A DNA stretch of 64,000 nucleotides from Paenibacillus sp. PK3_47 (GCF_023520895.1 NZ_CP026029.1:6200001-6264000); one strand, 5' to 3'. Positions 42,103 to 51,931 are shown, counted from the stretch's first letter. Numbers and translations: made by a program. Notes: generated from the letters alone by a model not told the origin.

Positions 42103-45100
42103 ATGGCAAATAAAAAGTGGGCCCGCAAACTGTGGGTGGCATCATTGTGTACAGCAGTGACACTGAATACCGGCATTGTACCGGCCTCGGCGAACTACAC
42201 GACGGATTGGGAGCACATAGGCGTAGGGACGGATTACGGCACAGCGAAGTGGAAGGAGGGCAACACAATTGTTCCGCAGCCTATAGATTTCAGCCAGGAA
42301 ACTGTAGGCCAGATGATGCAGAAGATTGAGGATTTTGATTTTGCCAAGTTTGCACAGGATAATGCCGATCTGCCGTGGATTGATTCCCTGCTCGTCAATA
42401 ATGGTGTGATCCCGGACGATGCAGGTGACGAAGGCGGTGCCAATACTTTGTTCAGCCGCGGCAGCGCCCTGTACATGAAGACCCAGGATAATTCAAAGCT
42501 CGGATTTGTAGGCACAGTTCATTATGCAGATACACTTAACAAAGATACGATGTACAGCATCTCCCTGTCGACCGGCAGCGTAGCCGAGGACAAAAACAAA
42601 CGCAAAAACTATCCCAGCCATGGAGACCAAACTTACAGCAGCGGCGGTCTGGAGATCAACCAGCGCAAATTCATCTCTGCGTATAACAGTGCAGTCACGC
42701 TGCTGAAGCTAACCAACAAGGGCAGCCAGCCGGTTACGGTAAAAATGACGGTTAAATCGCCATTCGTCTCACAGGTGCAGGGCAATGAATTAATCGGCAA
42801 ACGGGTGGCCGCCCCGCTTATGGTTGGGCGTGCCGGTGAGAAATATGTGGAAGCGATGTCCTATGTGGATGTCCATTTGAGCGGTGACGGGATGACGCCG
42901 GCAGGCAGCGATCTCGTTAAAGAGGTTACCATTCCCGCCGGCGGATCGGTGGACGAGAAGGTGGTCATGGGCTGGCTGGCCGAGGAGATTCCTGCATCGA
43001 AGACCCAGTACGCCAGCTTCAAAGCAGCAAATAACGGACAAGCCTTCACGGACCAGGTTAAGCAGTACAATGAATGGTGGGCGCAAAATATTCCTTATAT
43101 CGATGTCCCTGATGAGAATGTGAAAAAGGTGCTGTATTACCGCTGGTGGTGTAACCGCTTTAATCTGCTGGAGGCTAATATTCCCGGCAATGACTGGCAG
43201 TTCCCGATGAATATGGAAGGTGTGCTGGGCTATAACAACGGCATTACTGTCAGTGTTCCGTGGGCACTTCAGGATTTGAAATGGCTCCGTGACCCGTCTT
43301 ATGCATATGGCACCTGGCTGGCCCAGGGTGAATATTCCGAGAATGCCAATTATAAGAACAATCCAGGGCGGCCCAACATCTGGACCTGGGATATGATGCA
43401 GAATTCATCGCAGGTCGGCTGGGAAGCTTACAAAATTTACGGCGGCGGGGATAAGGTGCTGAAGAAATTTGCTGATTTCTCGGCTAATGATGTGAAGGGT
43501 ACGCTGGCCCATTTTAAAGGCAATGATCCTAATCTGGTCTACTACAACCACGGGCCTATGACAGGTAACGACGGCGATACAGTCTCCATGCACTGGAAAG
43601 GCGGGGGCAACTATGCCCGTCTGGACGGATCGGCCACGGCCTATGCCAATGCGGTAGCCGCACAGCAGATGTATGAGCAGTTAGGCGATACAGCCAAGGC
43701 TGCGGAGATGAAAGAGACTGCCGGAAGAATTCAGCAGGCTGTCCTGACCACAATGTGGTATGACAATAAGGATTTTGACGGGGATGGCGCAGCAGATACG
43801 AATGGTGAAGGCAGCTTTTTGCACAAAAGAGTGGAGGGCAGCAAAGATGTCTTCAATCCGTGGCGTGACAATAACATGTTCGTGTTCAACTTTGGTGTAG
43901 TACCCAAGGCAGGGGAGGAAGGATATGATTCCAAGTATCTGACCCAGCTGTACGATTACGCGGATCCGGATTATTATCCGATTTTCCCGTTCTTTACTGC
44001 GGATCAGCACAGCATTATGAAACGGGTGGAAGCATTTAAGAACGGCCAGACCAGCGCCTTCGGCACAGACCAGTTCGCCTGGTGCAACTTCGGCAATTAT
44101 ATTAATACTATCCGCTCTTCACTGCGCTATTATCCGGTGAACAACATTGACAGCACAACATATAAAACATTGTTCGACTGGGGGGCATGGCTGCATACCG
44201 TTGACCCCGGCGATACCGATCACTTGGATTCCAATGAGTTCTTTTGGCTGGAGGATTATTTTTTCGGCACGCCGTGGACCAAGGAAAACCCGCCGAACCC
44301 AAGCGGTAAAATGGTCCGGGCCTGGATTCACCATGATACGCTCGGTATGATGAATTACACGGTTCTGGAGGATATGGCCGGACTGCAGCCGAGAACGGAC
44401 GATATCATCGAGCTGTGGCCCATCAATGTTGAATATGACCACTTTGCGGTAGACAATGTGCGCTACCATGATGCCAATCTGTCCATTGTATGGCAGGACC
44501 CGGCAAAATACAGCGACAGCAATCCATATTATGCAGGTATTCCAGTTGGTTACTCCCTATTTATTAACGGTGAACGCGTGCTGACAACAAATGAAATGTC
44601 GCATATCCTCTTCGATACAGCAACCGGGAAAGTATCCAAACCAACCGGGGATGTTCCAGGTGCTGTGGGCGACAATTCAAACACACAAATTCTTTTTGAA
44701 AAAGGAAGCAGTATCGGGCTGGCCTCCGCGGATGAGACCTCCCTGGCGGGCAACGAAAAAGCGGTTGATATGTTCAACAAAGCCGGCATTGACGTTGTTC
44801 ATGACGGGGAGAACCTGGCAAATGCGGCGGGCACTACGATTGAAGCAAGCTACATTAACAGCGGTTCTGCCCTGGGCAGATTAACTGACGGCTCAACCAT
44901 AGCATCGATCAATCATACATCCAATACAGCCTTATTCAGTGGTTCACCTAATCCTGCTGATTCAGTAACCTTCAAGTTTGACGGAAATAAAACAGTAGAT
45001 AACGTAAAAGTCTACTTCTACAATGACCGGCGCCCGAACGGATATGACGCTCCGCAGACCTTCGGTGTAGAATATCTGGATGCCGACGGTACCACCTGGA

Positions 45101-48100
45101 GACCGGTAGAGGGACAATTCCGGTATCCGGAATATGCAGCCGCTAACTACAACAATGTAGAATTTCAGTCGGTGAATACGGAAGCGATCCGTGTCAGCTT
45201 CACGCATGCCCCGGAATATTCGACCGGCATCAAAGAAATTCAGATATACAACAATAATCTGCAGGTCACACCTGCTGCTAACCTTGCTGCCAAGGTTTTC
45301 CTGGAGACGCCTGTGAAGGTAGAGCAGGATGCTCCGCTGACCCTTGTCCCTGTGATTCAGGATGACGGACTGCCAAGCGGCAAGCTGACTTATGAGTGGA
45401 AGCTGGTCTCCGGTGAAGGTCAGGTCGAAGCGCCTGTACTCGATCAGGCGGTTCTAAAAGCGAAGTTCAAATCAACAGGTGAGTATAAGTATGAGCTGAG
45501 CGTAAGCGACGGAGATTTAGTCACCACTGTCGAAGTGCCGGTCACTGTATTCGTAGCGACCGCTGATCTGTCCGGAATGATAACTCAATTTGCACCCAAA
45601 AACTCTGCGTTCGGTCCGATTGTGCGGAATCAGGACGACTATACCTCTGAAACATGGCAGGGATTGCAGACTGTACTTACTGAAGCCAAAGCGCTGCTGG
45701 CAAAAGGTGAATATACTCTGCAGGAAGTGCAGGATATGACGCTCCGGCTGCGGACGGCCATAGACAGCCTGCGCTACAGAAACGCCGCGCTGCTGGCTGT
45801 ACCCAGCGCATCCTACACTTCAGCATGGGAGTCTGTATATGCAGTAAATGACGGCTATATTCCGCTGAACTCAAACAACCTTAACGACAAAACCATAGAG
45901 ACCCAATACGGGAACTGGGGCGGTCCCGGCAGCAGCCACTGGGTGCAGTACACCTGGCAGCGTCTGGTCACATTGTCCGGCAGCTCGCTCTATTTCTTCG
46001 ACGATGGCGGCGGTGTCATGGTGCCTTCAAACTATAACTTCGAATACTGGGACAGTGCTGCAGGCCAATTCATGCCGGTCAGCGGCCTTAGTGAGAAGAA
46101 AATGTCCAAGAACACCTTTAACAATGTCACCTTCGATGAAATTACAACCGATAAGCTGAGGCTGACGATGGAAAAGCAGGGCGGCTCGTTCACTGGGCTC
46201 AAGGAATGGCGCGCGATTTCTGCGAAGGCCGGCGGGGAAGAGCCGCTTCCGGCTGATCACGGAGCCATAACAGGTATTGATCCGGTTTCTGTTAATACCA
46301 CCGTAAATGTTATGCCGGTTCTCCCCTCTAAGGTAACCGTGACTTATGAGGATAACACTAAAGGCCAAGCAGACGTTATCTGGGATGAAGTTCCGCCGAA
46401 CAAGTTAACGATTGCCACCGACTTTGTAATATTGGGTACCATAGCCGGAAGCGATCTGCGGGCAAGCTGCAGAATCTATGTTAAATATGATAAGTCCCGG
46501 CTAAAAACAGCAATAGATACGGCATCTGATCCGGCGGTCAATGAAGAGAATTACAGCGGTACGCCGGAACAATGGGAAGCTCTTGCAGCCGCTATTACGG
46601 CAGCGCAAGCAGTATATAATAATGACGCTTCTACTGAAGGCGATATTGATACTGCCTATAGAGCGCTTAAGATTGCCTTCGAAGCTCTCACAGCGGTCCA
46701 GGACCATGGAGCTTCCATTACCGGCATAACCATTCAAGGAGGCTCTATAGATCAGGTAGCCAGAGAAATTGTTGTACCTGAGACTACAACCCTGGAGCAG
46801 CTGAAAGAGGGATTAACGGTACGGGCTGGAGTTACGTTTGCCGTATATGAAAGTGATTCCCTTACGCTTGCCACAGAACTAAAGACAGGATACAAAGTTA
46901 AGGTGACTGCCGCTGACCAGATTACGAACAGCATCTATACCCTTACTCTTACATCCGTTCACCTTCCGGCCGACCGCAGTGTACTGGAAGATCAGCTAAG
47001 AGAAGCAAAAGCCTTGAAACAGGAGTTATACACTGAAGCGAGCTGGAAGGTCCTTTCGGATGCCGTCACCCATGCGGTACTGCTATTGGAGAACGGGAAC
47101 CTGACGCAGGCTGAGGTAGATGAGGCTATAAGTAAACTAAAGTCAGCAATGGCCGGACTGAAGCTGCTGCCGGCAGGAACTCCGACACCGGCACCTAGCG
47201 CTCCTCCGACGCCAGTGCCTACGGCAACACCGGCTCCAACATCCGCGCCTTATGTTCCACCGGGCTCCGGCACAAATACACCTGCGCCGAAACCAAGTCC
47301 AATTCCAAGCTCAACTGCAGCTGCAGTAAGTAAAGGCAGCATCCGGATCCAGCCGGTTGTGCAGGCAGACGGTACAGTTAAAGCTAAGGTAACCGCCGGG
47401 GAGATTGAGACAGCAGTCAAGGAGATTCAAAACGGTATACTGACCGTCACTGTGTCAGCACCTGGAGACGCAAAGCAGATTGCATTAGAACTTCCGCTGC
47501 AGGCACTGTCCGCGGGAGCCATTAATACGGTGAAGCTTGAGGCAGGGGCAGTATCGCTGATTCTGCCGCAGAACTTCCTGAAATCCTTTGCAGGCAGCAG
47601 CCTGACGCTGCTCGTCAAAGCTGCCGAGAATAGGGGGCTAAACTTGGTGGGAGCCGATACGCTTGCCGGCATTACACTGAGTATCGACGAAACAGTAATT
47701 CCAGCCTCATCTATGCAGGGAAAAGGGGTGAAACTGGCGCTTCCATACACCTTGAAGACTGGCGGGAAAGCCCATCAGGTGGTGGCGTACACTTTGAAGG
47801 ATAATGGAGCCGCTGTGGTTATTGCTGGCGGAAAGTACGATGCAGCTGGGGGAATGTTCGAATTCCATATGAAGCACAGCGGAACTTATGCCGTTCTAAG
47901 CCGGAATATTACTTTTAACGATATAGCGGAATTAAGCTGGGCTGCAGAGAGCATCGAAGCATTGGCAGCCAGAGGCGCGATTCAGGGAACGGAAGCAGGC
48001 ATCTTTAAGCCTAACACTAATGTGACACGTGCAGAATTTATCAAAATACTCCTGAATACATTTGATCTGCTGGATGAAAGCGCAGTGTCTACATTCAGTG

Positions 48101-48228
48101 ATGTAGAGCAGGAAGCTTGGTATTTCCCACCCGTTGCCAGCGCGCAAAAATTAGGGATCGTAAAAGGGAAATCGGTTGCACATTCGGGGCCAATGAGCAA
48201 ATTACCCGCCAGGAAATGGCTGTTATGA
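42103..48228 (+). CDS. Giant SLH-anchored glycosidase, frameshifted in the SLH region
   Basis: 2041 codons to the stop. Signal peptide about 1-31 (ends PASA). Residues about 333-780: an (alpha/alpha)6 MGH1/GH63-like catalytic region (YYRWWCNRFNLLEANIPGN, RLDGSATAYANAVAAQQMY). Then a discoidin-like domain (about 905-1050), Ig/PKD-like (1063-1153), FIVAR (1158-1230), second discoidin-like (1230-1377), Big_4-like (1383-1463), FIVAR (1465-1533), an Ig-like part, FIVAR (1624-1690), a Pro/Thr/Ala linker (1693-1742), a pre-SLH region and one full SLH domain (about 1940-2000). SLH2 is broken by a frameshift near 48175; the right frame continues to 48461. If real, surface anchoring is lost or weakened. 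It would cut polysaccharide outside the cell for the importer. Confidence 0.88.
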   Translation: MANKKWARKLWVASLCTAVTLNTGIVPASANYTTDWEHIGVGTDYGTAKWKEGNTIVPQPIDFSQETVGQMMQKIEDFDFAKFAQDNADLPWIDSLLVNNGVIPDDAGDEGGANTLFSRGSALYMKTQDNSKLGFVGTVHYADTLNKDTMYSISLSTGSVAEDKNKRKNYPSHGDQTYSSGGLEINQRKFISAYNSAVTLLKLTNKGSQPVTVKMTVKSPFVSQVQGNELIGKRVAAPLMVGRAGEKYVEAMSYVDVHLSGDGMTPAGSDLVKEVTIPAGGSVDEKVVMGWLAEEIPASKTQYASFKAANNGQAFTDQVKQYNEWWAQNIPYIDVPDENVKKVLYYRWWCNRFNLLEANIPGNDWQFPMNMEGVLGYNNGITVSVPWALQDLKWLRDPSYAYGTWLAQGEYSENANYKNNPGRPNIWTWDMMQNSSQVGWEAYKIYGGGDKVLKKFADFSANDVKGTLAHFKGNDPNLVYYNHGPMTGNDGDTVSMHWKGGGNYARLDGSATAYANAVAAQQMYEQLGDTAKAAEMKETAGRIQQAVLTTMWYDNKDFDGDGAADTNGEGSFLHKRVEGSKDVFNPWRDNNMFVFNFGVVPKAGEEGYDSKYLTQLYDYADPDYYPIFPFFTADQHSIMKRVEAFKNGQTSAFGTDQFAWCNFGNYINTIRSSLRYYPVNNIDSTTYKTLFDWGAWLHTVDPGDTDHLDSNEFFWLEDYFFGTPWTKENPPNPSGKMVRAWIHHDTLGMMNYTVLEDMAGLQPRTDDIIELWPINVEYDHFAVDNVRYHDANLSIVWQDPAKYSDSNPYYAGIPVGYSLFINGERVLTTNEMSHILFDTATGKVSKPTGDVPGAVGDNSNTQILFEKGSSIGLASADETSLAGNEKAVDMFNKAGIDVVHDGENLANAAGTTIEASYINSGSALGRLTDGSTIASINHTSNTALFSGSPNPADSVTFKFDGNKTVDNVKVYFYNDRRPNGYDAPQTFGVEYLDADGTTWRPVEGQFRYPEYAAANYNNVEFQSVNTEAIRVSFTHAPEYSTGIKEIQIYNNNLQVTPAANLAAKVFLETPVKVEQDAPLTLVPVIQDDGLPSGKLTYEWKLVSGEGQVEAPVLDQAVLKAKFKSTGEYKYELSVSDGDLVTTVEVPVTVFVATADLSGMITQFAPKNSAFGPIVRNQDDYTSETWQGLQTVLTEAKALLAKGEYTLQEVQDMTLRLRTAIDSLRYRNAALLAVPSASYTSAWESVYAVNDGYIPLNSNNLNDKTIETQYGNWGGPGSSHWVQYTWQRLVTLSGSSLYFFDDGGGVMVPSNYNFEYWDSAAGQFMPVSGLSEKKMSKNTFNNVTFDEITTDKLRLTMEKQGGSFTGLKEWRAISAKAGGEEPLPADHGAITGIDPVSVNTTVNVMPVLPSKVTVTYEDNTKGQADVIWDEVPPNKLTIATDFVILGTIAGSDLRASCRIYVKYDKSRLKTAIDTASDPAVNEENYSGTPEQWEALAAAITAAQAVYNNDASTEGDIDTAYRALKIAFEALTAVQDHGASITGITIQGGSIDQVAREIVVPETTTLEQLKEGLTVRAGVTFAVYESDSLTLATELKTGYKVKVTAADQITNSIYTLTLTSVHLPADRSVLEDQLREAKALKQELYTEASWKVLSDAVTHAVLLLENGNLTQAEVDEAISKLKSAMAGLKLLPAGTPTPAPSAPPTPVPTATPAPTSAPYVPPGSGTNTPAPKPSPIPSSTAAAVSKGSIRIQPVVQADGTVKAKVTAGEIETAVKEIQNGILTVTVSAPGDAKQIALELPLQALSAGAINTVKLEAGAVSLILPQNFLKSFAGSSLTLLVKAAENRGLNLVGADTLAGITLSIDETVIPASSMQGKGVKLALPYTLKTGGKAHQVVAYTLKDNGAAVVIAGGKYDAAGGMFEFHMKHSGTYAVLSRNITFNDIAELSWAAESIEALAARGAIQGTEAGIFKPNTNVTRAEFIKILLNTFDLLDESAVSTFSDVEQEAWYFPPVASAQKLGIVKGKSVAHSGPMSKLPARKWLL

Positions 48229-48461
48229 TCTACCGCTTGGCTGGTATTATGAATATTCCTTTACTGCATGAAACTGACGGGCTAAACGCACCGTTCACTG
48301 ATCTTCAGCAATTACCGCAGGATGCTGCTGATGCAGTGGAAGCTGTGCGCAGCGGAGGCCTGATTAACGGAATGCCGGACGGCCGCTTTGATCCTGAAGG
48401 AAAAGCCACCCGTGCACAAGCAGCAGCTGTCATCTACCGTTTGCTTGGAAAGGCTGAATGA
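48174..48461 (+). pseudogene. Displaced C-terminal SLH domains of the giant glycosidase
   Basis: From about 48174 the frame shifted by one base relative to the main ORF encodes CTFGANEQITRQEMAVMIYR, an SLH core, then a third SLH (DAVEAVRSGGLINGMPDGRF and ATRAQAAAVIYRLLG) ending at 48461. Compared with the SLH consensus G-x-SDGTFGANEQITR, one base is missing in the ATCGGTTGC stretch. The fragment has no start or ribosome site of its own, so it is the lost tail, not a gene. Confidence 0.85.
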
Positions 48462-48552
48462 ATGCAAATAAATGTCATATAGGTGTAAAAATCTGTTAAT
48501 CACCATTTTTAGTGAGCACTTGCTCCTACGTTGAAGTTTAATCTTTAGTAAG

Positions 48553-48576
48553 AAACCGCGCCCAGCGCGGTTTTTT
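48553..48576 (+). terminator. Intrinsic terminator of the LacI operon
   Basis: AAACCGCGC (48553-48561) and GCGCGGTTT (48565-48573) pair perfectly over 9 bp with a 3-nt loop, then T-run. Confidence 0.88.
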
Positions 48577-48852
48577 AGTGTTTGTTGCACACAATAAGCG
48601 ACTTTGAGCATGGAGGAACAAAAGATATCAATAACTTTGTTATTCCGATATTCAGACGGTCAGGCGATCTACAAAGTCCTTCTAAAATGTGGCTAATTCT
48701 GCTTCAGTGAGAATGGAGCAAGAGATTAGTGGGAATTACTCCACCTAATCCGGTTCTTTTTTATCATTTACGAGCTTTAGTTGGAAATTCTCCCGCTATT
48801 CGTGCGATAAAGGCCTTTGCAGGCTAAACCAGTACATTTAAGTGGACTTTTT
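48577..48852. other. Gene-free stretch before the IS
   Basis: No ORF with a ribosome site. Contains short inverted repeats (ATTAGTGG ... CCACCTAAT, 48726-48750) and ends with AGTGGACTTTTT, the target side of the IS. The content looks like degenerate repeat DNA. Confidence 0.6.
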
Positions 48853-50363
48853 CCACTAGACATGCGGCAAAGCTAACATGAAAATTTATTTGAAATAGTT
48901 AGCTAATTATGGATAAAAAAGATGAGTTTACTCTGGTGAAAAAAGAAAAAAAGCCCTAATGTAGAGAGAGTAGGCAGGTTACCCACATCTCTCCACAAAA
49001 GGAGCTCAACCATGGGTAACATATCGCAAAATTCAGTTTTACGCAAGTACTTACAGCATTTAATGTTAAATTCTTTTCGTTGTCCGTTCGCAGATCATTA
49101 TGCTAAAAAACTTACCGTCGGAGCCGCGATTACACTTTTTGTAGAAGCTCAGTTGCAGCAAAGGCGTACTCTCTCCGACATTGTGCTCAATTTGGAAACG
49201 AATGCGGAGCTTCAGGACATTACCGGACTCACGACCATTCACGAATCGACCTTGAACCGTAAGCTTGACACCATCCCTCTCGCTTATCTCGAGTGGTTGT
49301 TTGCCGAACTCGTTCAGGAGTTAAAAATGCGAAAAGCGAAAGCTAAGGGCATCAAGCACCTTGGAACGTTGGCACCTGTCGATTCAACCAGCCTTTCGCT
49401 ACCCAAAATACTCGGCGACTGGGCGTTTTATCAAAACAAGACCAAGGGTGTCAAAATCCATACACGGCTGCTTTCGCTGGAAGCCGGGTGCCATTTTCCG
49501 GATGAGATTGTCCTTTCCACCATCGGTGTGTCGGATCAACAAGCGGTCAAATATCTCGTTGTCCCCGGAGAAATCACCTACATTTTCGACCGTGGCTACG
49601 TGCATTACGGAAACTTCAGAGAATGGTCGGAAGGAACGGTGCTGTTTGTTGCCCGGATCCGTGCAAAAACAAAGTACACCGTGCTGACCGAACATCCCGT
49701 TTCGGGTAGCAGCCATATGACTCGGGACGCTTACGTTGAGATTTTGGATAAAAATTCGGGCCAAACGTTTTGTGTCCGCCTTGTACAATTCCAAGATAAG
49801 CATGGAAAAATCTACGAGGTCATCACCAATCGCCAGGATCTTTCAGCCAAAGACATTAGTGAAATTTATCGCTGCCGCTGGCAAATTGAGCTGTTTTTTA
49901 AATGGATTAAGCAGCATCTGGCCACCGTAACTTTCCACAATCATCACCCGCATGCAGTGTGGGTCCAATGTTATATTGGAATCATTACGGCGTTGCTATG
50001 TCAGCTCATCCATTTAGAAGTACAGCCTACCCTAAGTGTGTGGAGCATGCTGCGAAAGATGAGATACTACGCCATGAAAGACTGGGATGTATTTGTTGAA
50101 GCGCTGAATCGCGAACCGACCCGTCGTTCTAAAGGGCGGCAAAAGATTCCTAGGCCCGCAGAAACTCCAGTACAAACGAAAGAAAAACGAGCGACGGTAA
50201 AAATAATTCTGGAATAACCAATAACATATACCTTTATTTGGTAACTAAACCTACGACTTAAGGAGCCACTGTTCTTTTTTCGTTGAGTCCACAAAGCTTA
50301 CTGTAAAATTATTACTTTCGGTTTGGTTTAGCTCCCATGTAAGTTTGTATGCATGTCTAGTGG
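48853..50363 (+). mobile_element. IS4-family insertion sequence (1511 bp)
   Basis: Left end CCACTAGACATGC (48853-48865) is the exact reverse complement of GCATGTCTAGTGG (50351-50363), and similarity continues inside (CAAAGCTAACATG against CAAACTTACATG). A 7-bp direct repeat ACTTTTT flanks it (48846-48852 and 50364-50370); the identity extends to 12 bp (AGTGGACTTTTT) because the IS end itself repeats AGTGG. Removing the IS and one copy restores the hairpin AGTGG-ACTTTTT-CCCACT, so it landed in a small repeat. Contains one intact transposase gene, so it may be active. Confidence 0.8.
49012..50217 (+). CDS. IS4-family DDE transposase
   Basis: 401 aa, full length. Catalytic D124 (VDSTS), D193 (FDRGY) and E293 within Y-x2-R-x3-E-x6-K (YRCRWQIELFFKWIK), the IS4 signature. 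AAGGAG precedes ATG 49012. It lies 159 bp inside the left end and 146 bp inside the right end of the element. The frame is uninterrupted, so the enzyme is probably functional. Confidence 0.95.
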   Translation: MGNISQNSVLRKYLQHLMLNSFRCPFADHYAKKLTVGAAITLFVEAQLQQRRTLSDIVLNLETNAELQDITGLTTIHESTLNRKLDTIPLAYLEWLFAELVQELKMRKAKAKGIKHLGTLAPVDSTSLSLPKILGDWAFYQNKTKGVKIHTRLLSLEAGCHFPDEIVLSTIGVSDQQAVKYLVVPGEITYIFDRGYVHYGNFREWSEGTVLFVARIRAKTKYTVLTEHPVSGSSHMTRDAYVEILDKNSGQTFCVRLVQFQDKHGKIYEVITNRQDLSAKDISEIYRCRWQIELFFKWIKQHLATVTFHNHHPHAVWVQCYIGIITALLCQLIHLEVQPTLSVWSMLRKMRYYAMKDWDVFVEALNREPTRRSKGRQKIPRPAETPVQTKEKRATVKIILE

Positions 50364-50370
50364 ACTTTTT

Positions 50371-50883
50371 CCCACTAGTATTGTAATACCAGTTTTTATA
50401 GGAAGATTAGATGGAGTAAGTCCACTTAGCTTAAGTGGACTGATAAAGCCGCCACGAAAAAATATATTTGGTAAGAAGCCCACTCCCGTCCAGTCAAAAT
50501 TTCTAAAAAAATGTCCGCAGCAGCATTGAACTGATATACCGATAAATGAATGAAAATGCATTTAAATTCCAGTCTTTAAATTCAAATAAAAACATCCGAT
50601 AAAAAGTTTTTTCGAATATTAAATCTTTTAACAACTAATATTAATACTCTTTCCATTATGAAAAAAGTGGATTACATGCAAACAAAGAGAATTCCTCACA
50701 ACTAATTTCAACTTTAAAATCAAAATAACAGTATTTTTATACATCGGTTTATAAGAATCTAAAATGGTTGAAACAGAGTTCAGCCTCCGTCACTCTCTAT
50801 TGTCATTTGTCACATTGCTGTGTTATCTTAGGATATGTTTTTAAGCTGGCTTGATGGAGTCAATCAAAAAAGGGGAAGTCACA
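50371..50883. other. AT-rich gene-free stretch after the IS
   Basis: No convincing gene. Starts with the right half of the interrupted hairpin (CCCACTAG), then the perfect inverted repeat AGTCCACTTA-gct-TAAGTGGACT (50419-50441), which reuses the AAGTGGACT motif at the IS target. The rest is AT-rich leader DNA upstream of licT; TTGTCA at 50800 and 50807 may be -35 elements. Confidence 0.6.
50419..50441. repeat. Perfect 10-bp inverted repeat
   Basis: AGTCCACTTA (50419-50428) and TAAGTGGACT (50432-50441) with a 3-nt loop; shares AAGTGGACT with the sequence at 48840-48848. Confidence 0.8.
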
Positions 50884-51738
50884 ATGATCATCCGGCAAAT
50901 CTTCAACAACAACGTTATTCGCGCTGAAGACCAGGTTGGCCATGAATATGTGGTAATCGGAAATGGGCTCGGTTTCAAGAAAAAGGCGGGGCTGCGGGTC
51001 GACGAGGATAAAATAGAAAAAACCTTTATGCTGAAACCGGACAAAGTGCCGCGCAAGTTAATTGATCTGATCGGGGAGACTTCTGCCGAGTATTTCTCGC
51101 TGGCCGATGAAATCATCGGGTTCGCCAAAGCGGATATGGGAAACATCTTCAACGATAATATTTATATCACACTGATTGACCACATTCATTTTGCCATTGC
51201 CCGTTACAAGAAGTCGATGAACATCAAGAACGCTTTGTACTGGCAGATCAAAAAATTTTATCCCCGAGAGTTTGCCATTGGTGTACATGCGCTTGGCCTG
51301 ATCCGCAAACATTTTGATATTGAGATGGATCAGGATGAAGCCAGCTTTATCGCGATGCATTTTGTGAATGCCAGACAGGACGGGCAGGGAATGCAGCAGA
51401 CGGTAGAGGTCACGAAGGCAATGAGTGATATTTTCAACATTGTCACTGGCGAGTTCCAGCTGCAGCTGGATGAAAACTCGTTCAATTACTCCCGTTTTAT
51501 TACCCACCTGCAATATTTTTTGCAGAGAATGTTGAGCGGAGAACAGGAACGGTCTGCTGCAGGAGACAACTTCCTGTACGACCAGATCAAAGCGAAATTC
51601 CCGCAAGCTTTTCAGTGCACCAATCAGATTAACCGCTATCTGGAGCAGGAATACGGAAATGCCATGTCTATTGACGAAAAGGTCTATTTAACGATTCATA
51701 TTCAGCGGGTCACATCAAGAGATAACGCTACGATGTAA
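50884..51738 (+). CDS. licT: BglG/LicT-family transcriptional antiterminator
   Basis: 284 aa: an N-terminal CAT RNA-binding domain (IIRQIFNNNVIRA ... about 1-55) and two PTS regulation domains. The four phosphorylatable histidines of LicT can be placed: DHIHF and MHFVNA in PRD1, THLQYF and IHIQRV in PRD2. In the presence of beta-glucoside and low CcpA/HPr activity it binds the RAT RNA after its own gene and lets transcription pass into the PTS genes. AAAAGGGGAAG (50869-50879) sets ATG 50884 over an in-frame ATG at 50851. Confidence 0.95.
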   Translation: MIIRQIFNNNVIRAEDQVGHEYVVIGNGLGFKKKAGLRVDEDKIEKTFMLKPDKVPRKLIDLIGETSAEYFSLADEIIGFAKADMGNIFNDNIYITLIDHIHFAIARYKKSMNIKNALYWQIKKFYPREFAIGVHALGLIRKHFDIEMDQDEASFIAMHFVNARQDGQGMQQTVEVTKAMSDIFNIVTGEFQLQLDENSFNYSRFITHLQYFLQRMLSGEQERSAAGDNFLYDQIKAKFPQAFQCTNQINRYLEQEYGNAMSIDEKVYLTIHIQRVTSRDNATM

Positions 51739-51760
51739 GAAAAAGGAATTAAATTACGGG

Positions 51761-51789
51761 TTGCAAACGATTACCTAATCCATTATAGT
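51761..51789 (+). promoter_or_regulatory. bgl promoter with probable CcpA cre
   Basis: TTGCAA (51761-51766), 17-bp spacer, TATAGT (51784-51789). TGCAAACGATTACC (51762-51775) matches 10 of 12 defined positions of the cre consensus TGWAANCGNTNWCA, overlapping the -35, so CcpA would repress it in rich sugar. Confidence 0.78.
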
Positions 51790-51808
51790 GGAGTCACAAC
51801 TTAAATCT

Positions 51809-51898
51809 AAGGATTGTTACTGCTGAAGCAGGCGATACCTAAACGAGAAGTGGATCACCCTTACGTGATCACGCTATCTTCGTTTAGGTTTTTTTTTG
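51809..51898 (+). promoter_or_regulatory. RAT antiterminator and overlapping terminator
   Basis: The RAT at 51809-51839 has the LicT-type sequence (GGATTGTTACTGCTGAAGCA...GGC). It overlaps by three bases a terminator whose arms are ACCTAAACGA (51837-51846) and TCGTTTAGGT (51880-51889), with an inner GTGATCAC stem and a long T-run. LicT binding to RAT and the terminator are mutually exclusive. Confidence 0.92.
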
Positions 51899-51931
51899 CC
51901 CAATTTAGCTGTAAGGCAAAGGAGAATCAGC

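Noticed and set aside
48938..50281. GAAAAAAGAA / TTCTTTTTTC as IS terminal repeats
   Set aside because: A-rich match with no target duplication; the CCACTAGACATGC ends with flanking ACTTTTT fit far better.
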